NCBI GenBank assembly: GCA_010909165.1 | Contig: MU008153.1 | Location: 744,001 to 808,000 of the forward strand | Source of the DNA: Anthoceros angustus | Lineage: Eukaryota; Streptophyta; Anthocerotopsida; Anthocerotales; Anthocerotaceae | Direction: 5' to 3' | DNA length: 64,000 bases | Part shown: one piece after another, positions 10,511 to 19,837 of the stretch | Layout: the number at the start of each line of letters is the position of its first letter | Numbering within the stretch: position 1 is the stretch's first letter | The notes under the pieces: model-generated | Told to the model about the DNA's origin: nothing | Databases searched by the model: none | What the model saw: only the letters and a program-made list of their open reading frames with translations | Translations under genes and position numbers: made by a program

Positions 10511-10839
10511 TGACAGCCACCATCCTCATAAATTTGGCCTGTGGGTTGTGAACATTGCCGAGCAAAAACTCACCATGTGAGCCCACTCCTTGCTTTGTTC
10601 TAAGCAGGCCATGGTGATATCCATCTACTAAAATTACAGATGTTATTTTAAAATCCTATCTTATTGACACCCCATCCCAATAGGGATTCAACCTATGGTG
10701 CTTAAACCTAAGGTGCTTTAAGTGTAGAATTCTCATCCCACGCAGTTTATCCAATCAACCAACCATGATAGTTCGCTTCTCTTTGAGTTTGCCTGACAAC
10801 ATGCTGTGTATGAGAGAGGTGTTTGAGTTATGAGCTATC
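10511..10839. other. Spacer with no visible gene
   Basis: About 330 bp between the reductase remnant and the 3' end of the PPR locus. I see no conserved frame or strong repeat; it likely contains the PPR 3' UTR. Confidence 0.4.
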
Positions 10840-12306
10840 TCAGTGGTTGTAAATGTGCATCCAAGCAGGGTCGTTTATTCTTTGTGGCCGACATGAATTT
10901 TGTGGCAGTTGGATGGTCAACAGAGAGCAGACCATGTTTTCACAGTGATTATAGGTGACCATGAATTCACAACAATGATGGGGTTTCCCTCGGGTGTCAG
11001 TGTTTTTGTTTATATCATGAGCTACCTCTAAGGCTGGAGAGTTCACATATTGCGCATCCCCCTCCTTCTTCCTCTTGAAAGATAGCTGCTGTAGTCCTGC
11101 TTGACCTCGGGTATGCTTCTCATCCCCAACCAGAAAACTATGCACAACTCCATCCTTATCTGTCCACCAGCTCTGACCTGACAGTTTCCATGCACTGATC
11201 CGGTTCCTCCTCGCCTGCATCTTCTGTGCCTGCTCCCACATCTGGGCACTGATGTAAATGTTCAACATCAACACGTGAGCTGCAGCATCCTTGGTGTCTA
11301 GCTTCACCGCCTCATGGAAAGCATGGAGTCCCACCTCCACATTGCTCCACGTCCGACAAGCACCCAACAGAGTGCGCCAAACTGCAGCATTAGGAAGTAC
11401 AGGCATGGTTCTCACTAAAGCTAGTGCTTCATCCAGCTGTCCTGCACGACCCACCATATCCACCATGCATGTGTAGTGCTCACTTGTGGGAGTGATGCCA
11501 TAGTGTGTGCTTATAGCCTGAAAGTACTCCCGTCCCTTGTTGACTAGACCCGCATGACTGCACACTGTGAGTACACTGAGAAATGTGACCCCAACTGGCT
11601 GTATGCGGTCCTCTTTCATTCTTTCGACCAAGTCAAAGACCATTTTGCTGTCTCCTTGACAGGTGTAGCCTGCAATCAGTGCATTCCAGGCGACGGCGTC
11701 TCTTTTGTTCAATCCATCAAACACCTGCTGTGCATCAACCATGCTCCCGGACTTCCCATACATGTTGATCAGACTGTGAGCTACAAACACATCAGATTGA
11801 AGCCCTCGTTCTGCAACCCGTGCATGAAGCTGCCTTCCCAGATACAAAGCTGCCAGTTTCGCACATGCCTGCAGGAGGCAAACGAATGTCAGGGCATCGG
11901 GTGCAGCAAAGTCATCTTCTTGCATAGTACTGTAGAGACGAAGGGCTTCCTGCCCCATCCCCTGTTGGGAATAGCCTGCTATCAAGGCATTCCATGTCAC
12001 CACATCTTTGTGGCCAAGTTGATCAAACACCATCTGTGCATCTTCTAAGCTGCCACACTTTGCATACATGTTCACCAAGCTGTTAGCTACATACTCATCA
12101 GCTTGATGTCCTAATTTTCTAATTTGCCTATGAAGATGTTTTCCCTTCTCCAAACCCGGGGTGCCTATACTTGCACATGCCTGCAGGAGGCACACAAATG
12201 TCACAGAATTGGGTACAGTCATGCCTTCTTCTTGCATAGCACTGTAGAGACGAAGGGCTTCCTGCCCCATCCCTGTTGGGAATAGCCTGCTATCAAGGCA
12301 TTCCAT
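10840..12306 (-). CDS. PPR protein, C-terminal part (PLS repeats, E region, degenerate DYW-like tail)
   Basis: An open frame of 488 codons whose 5' end is not a true start: it enters by a frameshift from a longer PPR gene to the right. It contains four to five PLS triplets with near-identical units (SLEDAQMVFDQLGHKDVVTW, IAGYSQQGMGQEALRLYS), then a normal E region (VCSHAGLVNKGREYF, HYTCMVDMVGRAGQLDEA, WRTLLGACRTWSNVEVG, AAAHVLMLNIY). The PG-box is altered and the tail (EVAHDINKNTDTRG then NHCENMVCSLLTIQLPQN) resembles the HxE part of a DYW domain (usually YHSEKLAIAFGLI) but has no CxxCH and no terminal DYW. I read this as the true 3' end of the PPR gene whose 5' half is at 16.4-18.4 kb, with an eroded DYW domain. 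Deaminase activity is unlikely. Confidence 0.65.
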   Translation of the reverse strand: MECLDSRLFPTGMGQEALRLYSAMQEEGMTVPNSVTFVCLLQACASIGTPGLEKGKHLHRQIRKLGHQADEYVANSLVNMYAKCGSLEDAQMVFDQLGHKDVVTWNALIAGYSQQGMGQEALRLYSTMQEDDFAAPDALTFVCLLQACAKLAALYLGRQLHARVAERGLQSDVFVAHSLINMYGKSGSMVDAQQVFDGLNKRDAVAWNALIAGYTCQGDSKMVFDLVERMKEDRIQPVGVTFLSVLTVCSHAGLVNKGREYFQAISTHYGITPTSEHYTCMVDMVGRAGQLDEALALVRTMPVLPNAAVWRTLLGACRTWSNVEVGLHAFHEAVKLDTKDAAAHVLMLNIYISAQMWEQAQKMQARRNRISAWKLSGQSWWTDKDGVVHSFLVGDEKHTRGQAGLQQLSFKRKKEGDAQYVNSPALEVAHDINKNTDTRGKPHHCCEFMVTYNHCENMVCSLLTIQLPQNSCRPQRINDPAWMHIYNH

Positions 12307-13865
12307 GTCACCACATCTTTCTGACCAAGTCCGTCAAACACACTCTGTGCATCTTCCAAGCTGCCACACTTTGCATACATGTTCACCAAACTGTTGGCTA
12401 CAAACAAATCAGCTTGAAGCCCACGGTCTCTAATCTGCATATGAAGCTGCTTCCCTTCTCCAACGCCAGGGTGCCCACACTGGCACATGCCTGCAGGAGG
12501 CACACAAATGTCACAGAATTGGGTACAGCCATGCCTTCTTCTTGCATAGCAATGTAAAGGTGGAGGGCCTCCTCGCCCATGCCCTGCTGGGAATATCCTG
12601 CTATCAAGGCATTCCATGTCACCACACTTTGCATACATGTTTATCAAACTGCTGGCTACAAACAAATCAGCTTCACAACCTCTCGCTAATCTGTGCATGA
12701 ATCTGCTTCCCTTCTCCAATGCCAGGGTCCCCACACTTGCACATGCCTGCAGGAGGCAAGCAAACGTCACAGAATTGGGTACAGCCATGCCTTCTTCTTC
12801 TTCCATAGCACTGTAGAGACGAAGGGCTTGCTGGCCCATTCCCTGCTGAGAGTATCCTGCTATCATGGCGGTCCAGGTCACCACATCTTTCTGACCGAGA
12901 CCGTCAAACAGCCTCTCAGCATCTTCTAACCCACCACACTTTGCATACATGTTCACCAAACTGTTGGCTACAAACAAATCAGCTTGAAGCCCACGGTCTC
13001 TAATCTGCCCCATGAAGATCCTTCCCTTCTCCAAGCTGGGTGCCTATACTCGCACATGCCTGCAGGAGGGACACAAAAGTCACAGAATCAGGAACCGCCA
13101 TGCTGTCTTCTTGCATAGCCCTGTAAAGCCGAAAGGCTTCCTGACCCTGCCATGCTGGGAATACCCGCAATCATTGCATTCCAAGTTACCACATTCTTCT
13201 GCCCAAGTCCGTCAAACACGCTCTGCGCGTCCTCCAAGCTGCCACACTTTGCATACATGTGCACCAAGCAACTACCCACGAACAAGCCAGGCCCAGCCCC
13301 ACTAGCCATCACATCAGCATGCACCTGCTGCCCAGATCTCAGGTCTCCAGCCCTTGCACAAGCCTGAAGAGCGGTCACAAACACCTGCCCCATGCCCTGC
13401 TGGGAATATCCTGCTATCATGGCAGTCCATGTAACCACACTTTTGTGTCAAGTCCGTCAAAACTCTTCGGGAGTCTTCCAAGCTGCCACACTTTGCATAC
13501 ATGTTCACCAAACTGCTGGCTACGAATACATCGCCTTGATGACCCTGGTCTCTAATCTGCATATGAAGCTGCTTCCCTTCTCCAACGCCAGGGTGCCCAC
13601 ACTTGCACACGCCAAGGAGGCACACAAAAGTCACGGAATCAGGAACAGCAATGCCTTCGTCTTGCATAGCAATGTAAAGGTGGAGGGCCTCCTCGCCCAT
13701 GCCCTGCTGGGAATATCCGCTATCATAGCATTCCACGTCACCACGCCTTTGTGACCAAGTCCGTCAAACAATGTCTGGGCATCTTCCAGGCTGCCACACT
13801 TAGCATACATGTTCACCAAGCTGTTGACTACAAACAGATCATTCTCATATCCTCTATTTCAACCT
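12307..13865 (-). pseudogene. Frameshifted PPR copy
   Basis: PPR sequence continues on the minus strand but changes frame several times (open stretches at 12219-13034, 13088-13438, 13314-13736 and 13631-13819). The segment 12640-13390 is a near copy of 16915-17690, and 13400-13900 of about 14035-14530. The differences are overwhelmingly losses of one or two bases, mostly in homopolymers or dinucleotides: for example CTTCCCTTCTCC against CTTCCCCTTCTCC, CTCTCGC against CCTCGCTCGC, and ATCCGCT against ATCCGGCT. Two internal joins are visible: near 12625 (CACCACA runs directly into CTTTGCATACATG, skipping part of a repeat) and near 13392 (CTGCCCAT runs into a different repeat). It is non-coding as written. 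Decay by mutation is possible, but the indel spectrum looks more like uncorrected long-read sequence. Confidence 0.7.
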
Positions 13866-15356
13866 CTACATGAAGCTGCTTCCCTTCTCCAACGCTGTAG
13901 TGCCCACACTGGCACATGCCTGCAGGAGGCAAACAAATGTAACAGAATCGGGTCCAACGATGACATCTTCTTGCATAGCACTGTACAGATGAAGGGCCTC
14001 CTTGCCCAAACCCTGCTGGGCATATGCTGCTATCATGGCAGTCCATGTAACCACACTTTTTGTGTCAAGTCCGTCAAAAACTCTTCGGGAGTCTTCCAAG
14101 CTGCCACACTTTGCATACATGTTCACCAAACTGCTGGCTACGAATACATCGCCTTGATGACCCTGGTCTCTAATCTGCATATGAAGCTGCTTCCCCTTCT
14201 CCAACGCCAGGGTGCCCACACTTGCACACGCGTCAAGGAGGCACACAAAAGTCACGGAATCAGGAACAGCAATGCCTTCGTCTTGCATAGCAATGTAAAG
14301 GTGGAGGGCCTCCTCGCCCATGCCCTGCTGGGAATATCCGGCTATCATAGCATTCCACGTCACCACGTCTTTGTGACCAAGTCCGTCAAACAATGTCTGG
14401 GCATCTTCCAGGCTGCCACACTTAGCATACATGTTCACCAAGCTGTTGACTACAAACAGATCATTCTCATATCCTCTATTTCGAACCTCTACATGAAGCT
14501 GCTTCCCCTTCTCCAACGCTGTAGTGCCCACACTGGCACATGCCTGCAGGAGGCAAACAAATGTAACAGAATCGGGTCCAACGATGACATCTTCTTGCAT
14601 AGCACTGTACAGATGAAGGGCCTCCTTGCCCAAACCCTGCTGGGAATATCCTGCTATCAAGGCATTCCACATCGACACATCTTTCTGACCAAGTCCGTCA
14701 AACACACTCTGTGCATCTTCCAAGTTGCCACACTTCGCATACATGGTTACCAAACTGTTGGCTACAAACACATCAGCTTCATGTCCACGTTCCCTAATTT
14801 GGGCATGAAGATGCTTCCCCTTCTCCAGAGCCAGGGGGCCAACACTTGCACATGCCTGCAGGAGGCACACGAAAGTTACAGCATCTGGAACAGAGATGCC
14901 TTCTTCTTGCATAGCGCCATATAGATGAAGAGCTTCATGCCCCATGCCCTGCTGGGAATATGCTGCTATCATGGCAGTCCATGTCACGACATTCTTTTTC
15001 CCCAGTCCATCAAACAGTCTCTGAGCGTCTTCCAAGCTGCCACACTTTGCATACATGTTCACCAAGCTGTTAGCTACATACTCATCAGCTTGATGTCCTA
15101 ATTTTCTAATTTGCCTATGAAGATGTTTTCCCTTCTCCAAACCCGGGGTGCCTATACTTGCACATGCCTGCAGGAGGCACACAAATGTCACAGAATTGGG
15201 TACAGTCATGCCTTCTTCTTCCAAAGCGCTATAGAGCTGCAGAGCTTCATTACCCATGCCCTGCTGGGCATATGCTGCTATCATGGCAGTCCATGTAACC
15301 ACATCTTTCTGACCAAGTCCGTCAAACACACTCTGTGCATCTTCCAAGCTCCACAC
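13866..15356 (-). pseudogene. PPR array, internal open segment with both ends broken
   Basis: An uninterrupted 496-codon frame with no true start or stop: it begins just after a join at about 15379 and ends in a one-base loss near 13870. It contains about five PLS triplets of ~102 residues that are nearly identical to one another (SLEDAQSVFDGLGQKDVVTW, MIAAYAQQGMGNEALQLYS, VTFVCLLQACASVGTLALEK, VFVANSLVNMYAKC). Bases 14560-15040 are nearly identical to 16425-16905. The protein pattern is typical of PLS-class editing factors. It may be a real central portion of the PPR gene displaced by the surrounding rearrangement, or an assembly duplicate of it. Confidence 0.65.
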
Positions 15357-15378
15357 TTTGCATACATGTTGATCAGAC

Positions 15379-15918
15379 TGTGAGCTAGGGACACCGGACG
15401 ATCATATGAAAGAGGAAGATCCCTGTACTCAAGTTAGTGGCAAGCCTTGGCACATGTCTTTACAAACTTGAAAAGTCTCGGCCGGGATGGTGCCATGGCC
15501 GGGATGGTGCCCTGGGTCTAGGGATGAAGAGAACAAAATAGACAAAGATAGAGAGAATCTTGATGACCGCATAGGCGTTTGGGTCCTTCCAAATCCATCG
15601 TCATCACATTCCAGACACTGTGTATGTGTAAGTGAATGTAGGAATGGAATCTGTGTATGTGTAAGTGAATGTAGGAATGGAATCTGGGTGCTGTTCTATA
15701 AACCTTGACCTTCAAGTTCTCCTTATCTAGGTTCATATATCTCCTAAATTATTTAATAGAAAGCATATTTAAATATACAATAAAATATTGGGCAGTGGAT
15801 ACCCGGACAGAAGGAGGGTATGTACATGTAGCAGGTGCCAGGGAGGTTGGTGGAGCGTGCATTTATGGGGAATGAAACGCGTAACGGTTGGCACGAATGA
15901 AGCGCAGCAGTACTGTAG
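15379..15918. repeat. Misplaced copy of the spacer at 20077-20616
   Basis: This block repeats 20077-20616 almost base for base, including an internal doublet of GTGTATGTGTAAGTGAATG. It sits inside the PPR locus. The left join has the shared 9-mer TGTGAGCTA (15379-15387; also at 11775-11783 in PPR sequence and 20077-20085 in the spacer). The right join shares ACTGTAG with PPR sequence. Differences from 20077-20616 are homopolymer length changes such as GAACAAAATAG against GAACAAATAG. No coding content is recognised. Confidence 0.8.
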
Positions 15919-16102
15919 AGACGAAGGGCTTGCTGGCCCATTCCCTGCTGGGAATATCCTGCTATCATGGCGGTCCAGGTCACCACATCTTTCTGACCAA
16001 GTCCGTCAAACACACTCTGTGCATCTTCCAAGCTGCCACACTTCGCATACATGTTCACCAAACTGTTGGCTACAAACAGATCATTCTCATATCCTCTATT
16101 TT
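15912..16102 (-). pseudogene. Short PPR fragment between two spacer copies
   Basis: About 190 bp of PPR sequence on the minus strand, encoding NLVNMYAKCGSLEDAQ-type and DGLGQKDVVTWTAMIAGYSQ motifs. Both ends are junctions: ACTGTAG on the right-hand side of the preceding spacer copy, and CCTCTATTT (about 16093-16102) leading into the next spacer copy. It is too short to be a gene. Confidence 0.75.
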
Positions 16103-16412
16103 ATCTTCACATATCTGCACCTACCTTGATATATAATTTAAGATATACTACTCCCATATTGTTCTAACCTATGTATGCTCTCCCAAACCTTTGGCACGAA
16201 TGCATAGAACAGCAACAAAATAATCCTCCTCAAGTGAATCTTTAGAATAGCAGCCCTCATGGTTTTCATACTATGGGTAGAACTATGGACACTCCTTCGC
16301 GGGAAAAGGCTAGAACTTATGAAAGAGGAAGATTTGTGAGCTAGGGACACCGGACGATCATATGAAAGAGGAAGATCCCTGTACTCAAGTTAGTGGCAAG
16401 CCTTGGCACATG
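16093..16412. repeat. Misplaced copy of the spacer at 19838-20152
   Basis: Matches 19838-20152 with single-base homopolymer differences (for example CTCTCCCAAACC against CTCTCCCCAAACC, and AACAAAATAATCC against AACAAAAATAATCC). It ends at the shared 9-mer TGGCACATG (16404-16412), where the sequence passes into PPR coding sequence. In the presumed original position this spacer lies between the PPR and SAMDC promoters. Confidence 0.8.
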
Positions 16413-18357
16413 CCTGCAGGAGGCAAACAAATGTAACAGAATCGGGTCCAACGATGACATCTTCTTGCATAGCACTGTACAGATGAAGGGCCTCCTTGCC
16501 CAAACCCTGCTGGGAATATCCTGCTATCAAGGCATTCCACATCGACACATCTTTCTGACCAAGTCCGTCAAACACACTCTGTGCATCTTCCAAGTTGCCA
16601 CACTTCGCATACATGGTTACCAAACTGTTGGCTACAAACACATCAGCTTCATGTCCACGTTCCCTAATTTGGGCATGAAGATGCTTCCCCTTCTCCAGAG
16701 CCAGGGGGCCAACACTTGCACATGCCTGCAGGAGGCACACGAAAGTTACAGCATCTGGAACAGAGATGCCTTCTTCTTGCATAGCGCCATATAGATGAAG
16801 AGCTTCATGCCCCATGCCCTGCTGGGAATATGCTGCTATCATGGCAGTCCATGTCACGACATTCTTTTTCCCCAGTCCATCAAACAGTCTCTGAGCGTCT
16901 TCCAAGCTCCCACACTTTGCATACATGTTTATCAAACTGCTGGCTACAAACAAATCAGCTTCACAACCTCGCTCGCTAATCTGTGCATGAATCTGCTTTC
17001 CCTTCTCCAATGCCAGGGTCCCCACACTTGCACATGCCTGCAGGAGGCAAGCAAACGTCACAGAATTGGGTACAGCCATGCCTTCTTCTTCTTCCATAGC
17101 ACTGTAGAGACGAAGGGCTTGCTGGCCCATTCCCTGCTGAGAGTATCCTGCTATCATGGCGGTCCAGGTCACCACATCTTTCTGACCGAGACCGTCAAAC
17201 AGCCTCTCAGCATCTTCTAACCCACCACACTTTGCATACATGTTCACCAAACTGTTGGCTACAAACAAATCAGCTTGAAGCCCACGGTCTCTAATCTGCC
17301 CATGAAGATCCTTCCCCTTCTCCAAAGCTGGGTGCCCTATACTCGCACATGCCTGCAGGAGGGACACAAAAGTCACAGAATCAGGAACCGCCATGCTGTC
17401 TTCTTGCATAGCCCTGTAAAGCCGAAAGGCTTCCTGACCCTTGCCATGCTGGGAATACCCCGCAATCATTGCATTCCAAGTTACCACATTCTTCTGCCCA
17501 AGTCCGTCAAACACGCTCTGCGCGTCCTCCAAGCTGCCACACTTTGCATACATGTGCACCAAGCAACTACCCACGAACAAGCCAGGCCCAGCCCCACTAG
17601 CCATCACATCAGCATGCACCTGCTGCCCAGATCTCAGGTCTCCAGCCCTTGCACAAGCCTGAAGAGCGGTCACAAACACCTGCCCATTTGGCTTCACACT
17701 GGACCGGCACATCCGGCGATACAATTCTACAGCCTGCTTGCTCTGCCCGTGCTTAACATGCGCATGAATTATGGACCCCCACATTAAGGCATCCGGCCTG
17801 GCCACCACCTCAAAGACATCCTTGGCATCCTGCAACCTGCCATGAGAAGAATACATTCGCAGGATGTGATTGCACAGGAACGTGTCTGACTCATAGCCCT
17901 TCTTGACCATAAAAGCATGCACACGCCTACCCAGAACAACATCCTTATTCACCGCACATCTCCTCAAAACAGAGAAAAAAAGAGGTTTGGAAATACAGCT
18001 CTCTGTCTGCACCATAACTCCCAACGCCTCCACGGCCTCATTCAGCTTGCCATCACCACATAGCTTGCTCACCATTTCAGCCCGGCTACTGTCGGAAACA
18101 CAACCACCCATGTCCATATCAAGAGCGAGGACCTTCAGTGGAAAACCCATGTCCAGCGAGATTTCCTCTAAGACAAGCTGGCATGCTCCACCTGCCGACT
18201 GCTTGTGAGCCAAGTGTTGATTCCTGGATGTCAGACGAGCATGACCTCTTCCTACAATGCTGCTTAACCCACCATATCGTTGGGTCAAAGGAGAATGCAG
18301 CAGCAACAGATCCTCTTGCCCGTTGCATGACTCAATTCTAATGCTCCACACACCCAT
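16390..18357 (-). CDS. PPR protein, N-terminal half (truncated by a junction)
   Basis: Starts at the ATG at 18357 (MGVWSIRIES), with an N-terminal stretch of about 100 residues rich in Ser/Arg/Leu that could be an organellar transit region, then the first helical segment AEMVSKLCGDGKLNEAVEAL typical of plant editing PPRs. PLS triplets follow: the first are divergent (VFEVVARPDALMWGSIIHAH, MCRSSVKPNGQVFVTALQAC), the later ones near-identical units of ~102 residues (SLEDAQRLFDGLGKKNVVTW). The frame runs to 16390, but the last residues (KACH and stop) come from spacer sequence beyond the join at 16404-16412, so the end is not natural. The real gene should continue into repeats now found at 10.8-15.4 kb. 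About 650 residues are readable without a frameshift, in contrast to the copy at 12.6-13.4 kb. Confidence 0.8.
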   Translation of the reverse strand: MGVWSIRIESCNGQEDLLLLHSPLTQRYGGLSSIVGRGHARLTSRNQHLAHKQSAGGACQLVLEEISLDMGFPLKVLALDMDMGGCVSDSSRAEMVSKLCGDGKLNEAVEALGVMVQTESCISKPLFFSVLRRCAVNKDVVLGRRVHAFMVKKGYESDTFLCNHILRMYSSHGRLQDAKDVFEVVARPDALMWGSIIHAHVKHGQSKQAVELYRRMCRSSVKPNGQVFVTALQACARAGDLRSGQQVHADVMASGAGPGLFVGSCLVHMYAKCGSLEDAQSVFDGLGQKNVVTWNAMIAGYSQHGKGQEAFRLYRAMQEDSMAVPDSVTFVSLLQACASIGHPALEKGKDLHGQIRDRGLQADLFVANSLVNMYAKCGGLEDAERLFDGLGQKDVVTWTAMIAGYSQQGMGQQALRLYSAMEEEEGMAVPNSVTFACLLQACASVGTLALEKGKQIHAQISERGCEADLFVASSLINMYAKCGSLEDAQRLFDGLGKKNVVTWTAMIAAYSQQGMGHEALHLYGAMQEEGISVPDAVTFVCLLQACASVGPLALEKGKHLHAQIRERGHEADVFVANSLVTMYAKCGNLEDAQSVFDGLGQKDVSMWNALIAGYSQQGLGKEALHLYSAMQEDVIVGPDSVTFVCLLQACAKACH

Positions 18358-18531
18358 TACATCCAAGGAGCACACATTCGCAGCGAGACTACATCTCGAC
18401 CCCGGCGTCGAGCATTACCCACCTCTATTTTATCTTCACATATCTGCACCTACCTTGATATATAATTTAAGATATACTACTCCCATATTGTTCTAACCTA
18501 TGTATGCTCTCCCAAACCTTTGGCACGAATG
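18060..18531. repeat. PPR 5' end plus upstream spacer, present again at 19471-19943
   Basis: The PPR N-terminal coding sequence and ~170 bp upstream (ending TTTGGCACGAATG) occur twice in direct orientation, here and at 19471-19943, with almost no differences. The two copies are separated by shuffled SAMDC sequence. One of them is presumably the genuine promoter-proximal end of the PPR gene. Confidence 0.85.
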
Positions 18532-18648
18532 AAGCGCAGCAGTACTGTAGGTGTCTCGAATTCACGATTCACGACCGAGATCGAGGTCGAGGAGCGAGCG
18601 CGGCGTGGGGGCCCGGCCCGGCATGCAAGTCATGGCAGGCTGCGGGTA
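18519..18648. repeat. Contracted copy of the SAMDC upstream region (20591-20760)
   Basis: From TTGGCACGAATG onward the sequence follows 20591-20760, but short tandem repeats are collapsed: the four GATCGAGG/GATCGAGA units at about 20650-20680 are reduced to one, the GGCCC run at about 20707-20730 from five units to two, and TCGGAATTC to TCGAATTC. It ends at CTGCGGGTA (18640-18648), where it switches to SAMDC coding sequence. Confidence 0.8.
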
Positions 18649-19479
18649 ACCAGGACACCACACCAATGTACACCATGGAGATGTGCATGACTGAACTTGA
18701 CAGGAGGCTGCGTCTCAGTTTTACAAGACGACACATGTATCTGCAGCCCGGATGACTGAGGCCACTGGAATCTCGAAAATCTTGCCCAGGTCTGAGAAGA
18801 GGCTGGAATTGGAATTCCTGTCCGATTCCTCTGATCTGACTTGCCTAGGGCTGAGAGCTGTCGCGTGCTGAGATTGATGAGATTTTGAAGCAGGCCGAGT
18901 GCACGATTGTCTCTCAACTTAGCAACGAGTGCCTGGACTCTTATGTCCTGTCAGAATCCAGCCTCTTCATCTATCCCCTTAGAGTTGTGATCAAGACTTG
19001 CGGCACTACGCAGCTTCTCCTTGCCATCCGTCCTTGCTGGAGGCTGCGTCTCAGTTTTACAAGACGACACATGTATCTGCAGCCCGGATGACTGAGGCCA
19101 CTGGAATCTCGAAAATCTTGCCCAGGTCTGAGATCTCTGCCTTTGCCTTCGATCCCTGCGGCTACTCAATGAATGGCATTGAAAGTGCGGCACATTCCAC
19201 CATCCATGTGACCCCGGAAGATGGATTCAGCTATGCCAGCTTTGAGGCCATGGGATATGTACCTGGAAACATTGATTTGCGAGCGGTAGTGGATAGAGTT
19301 GTCCGCATCTTCAAACCAGCCGTTTTTCCTTGGCGTTGGACGTGACTGGCAGTGCGGGTGCGGACCATGTTCGATCGTCTTCCGTCTGCCCTCGCGGTTA
19401 TTTTGTTGATGGAACCAGCCAGCAAGAATTCCAGAACCGCATTGTCATCTTTCGTACCTACAGGGCGGAGATAGCTTGC
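18639..19479 (+). pseudogene. Shuffled fragments of the SAMDC coding sequence
   Basis: Four pieces of the intact SAMDC gene are joined out of order: about 22109-22268, then 21645-21906, then 22174-22615, then PPR 5' sequence. Each join falls in a short identity: GCTGCGGGTA (18639-18648), GGTCTGAGA (18789-18797), GGAGGCTGC (19039-19047), ATAGCTTGC (19471-19479). Small losses break the frame: GACAGGGAGG to GACAGGAGG, GAGAGCGCTGTC to GAGAGCTGTC, GCCATCCCGTCC to GCCATCCGTCC, and one T lost from the run before CCTTGGCG. No uORF, start codon context or full active site is present, so no enzyme is encoded. Confidence 0.85.
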
Positions 19480-19768
19480 TCACCATTTCAGCCCGGCTAC
19501 TGTCGGAAACACAACCACCCATGTCCATATCAAGAGCGAGGACCTTCAGTGGAAAACCCATGTCCAGCGAGATTTCCTCTAAGACAAGCTGGCATGCTCC
19601 ACCTGCCGACTGCTTGTGAGCCAAGTGTTGATTCCTGGATGTCAGACGAGCATGACCTCTTCCTACAATGCTGCTTAACCCACCATATCGTTGGGTCAAA
19701 GGAGAATGCAGCAGCAACAGATCCTCTTGCCCGTTGCATGACTCAATTCTAATGCTCCACACACCCAT
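19471..19768 (-). pseudogene. Second copy of the PPR N-terminus, fused to SAMDC sequence
   Basis: The minus-strand frame from the ATG at 19768 repeats the first ~100 residues of the PPR protein starting at 18357 exactly (MGVWSIRIES through AEMVSKL) and then runs into antisense SAMDC sequence and a stop at 19445. If 18063-19479 is removed, this ATG connects straight into the PPR body at 18062, so this may be the genuine 5' end of the PPR gene rather than the copy. Confidence 0.75.
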
Positions 19769-19837
19769 TACATCCAAGGAGCACACATTCGCAGCGAGAC
19801 TACATCTCGACCCCGGCGTCGAGCATTACCCACCTCT

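Noticed and set aside
13809-14924. A 371-codon plus-strand frame full of TCLQEANKC and FHSTVQ phrases
   Set aside because: It is the antisense shadow of the repeated PPR coding sequence on the minus strand; the repetition simply reflects the PPR repeats.
12300-18400. CRISPR-like or satellite array
   Set aside because: The ~306-bp periodicity is explained by PPR triplets; there are no short repeats with unique spacers.
18639-19479. A second functional SAMDC gene
   Set aside because: The pieces are out of order, carry small losses, and lack the start, the uORFs and a continuous frame.
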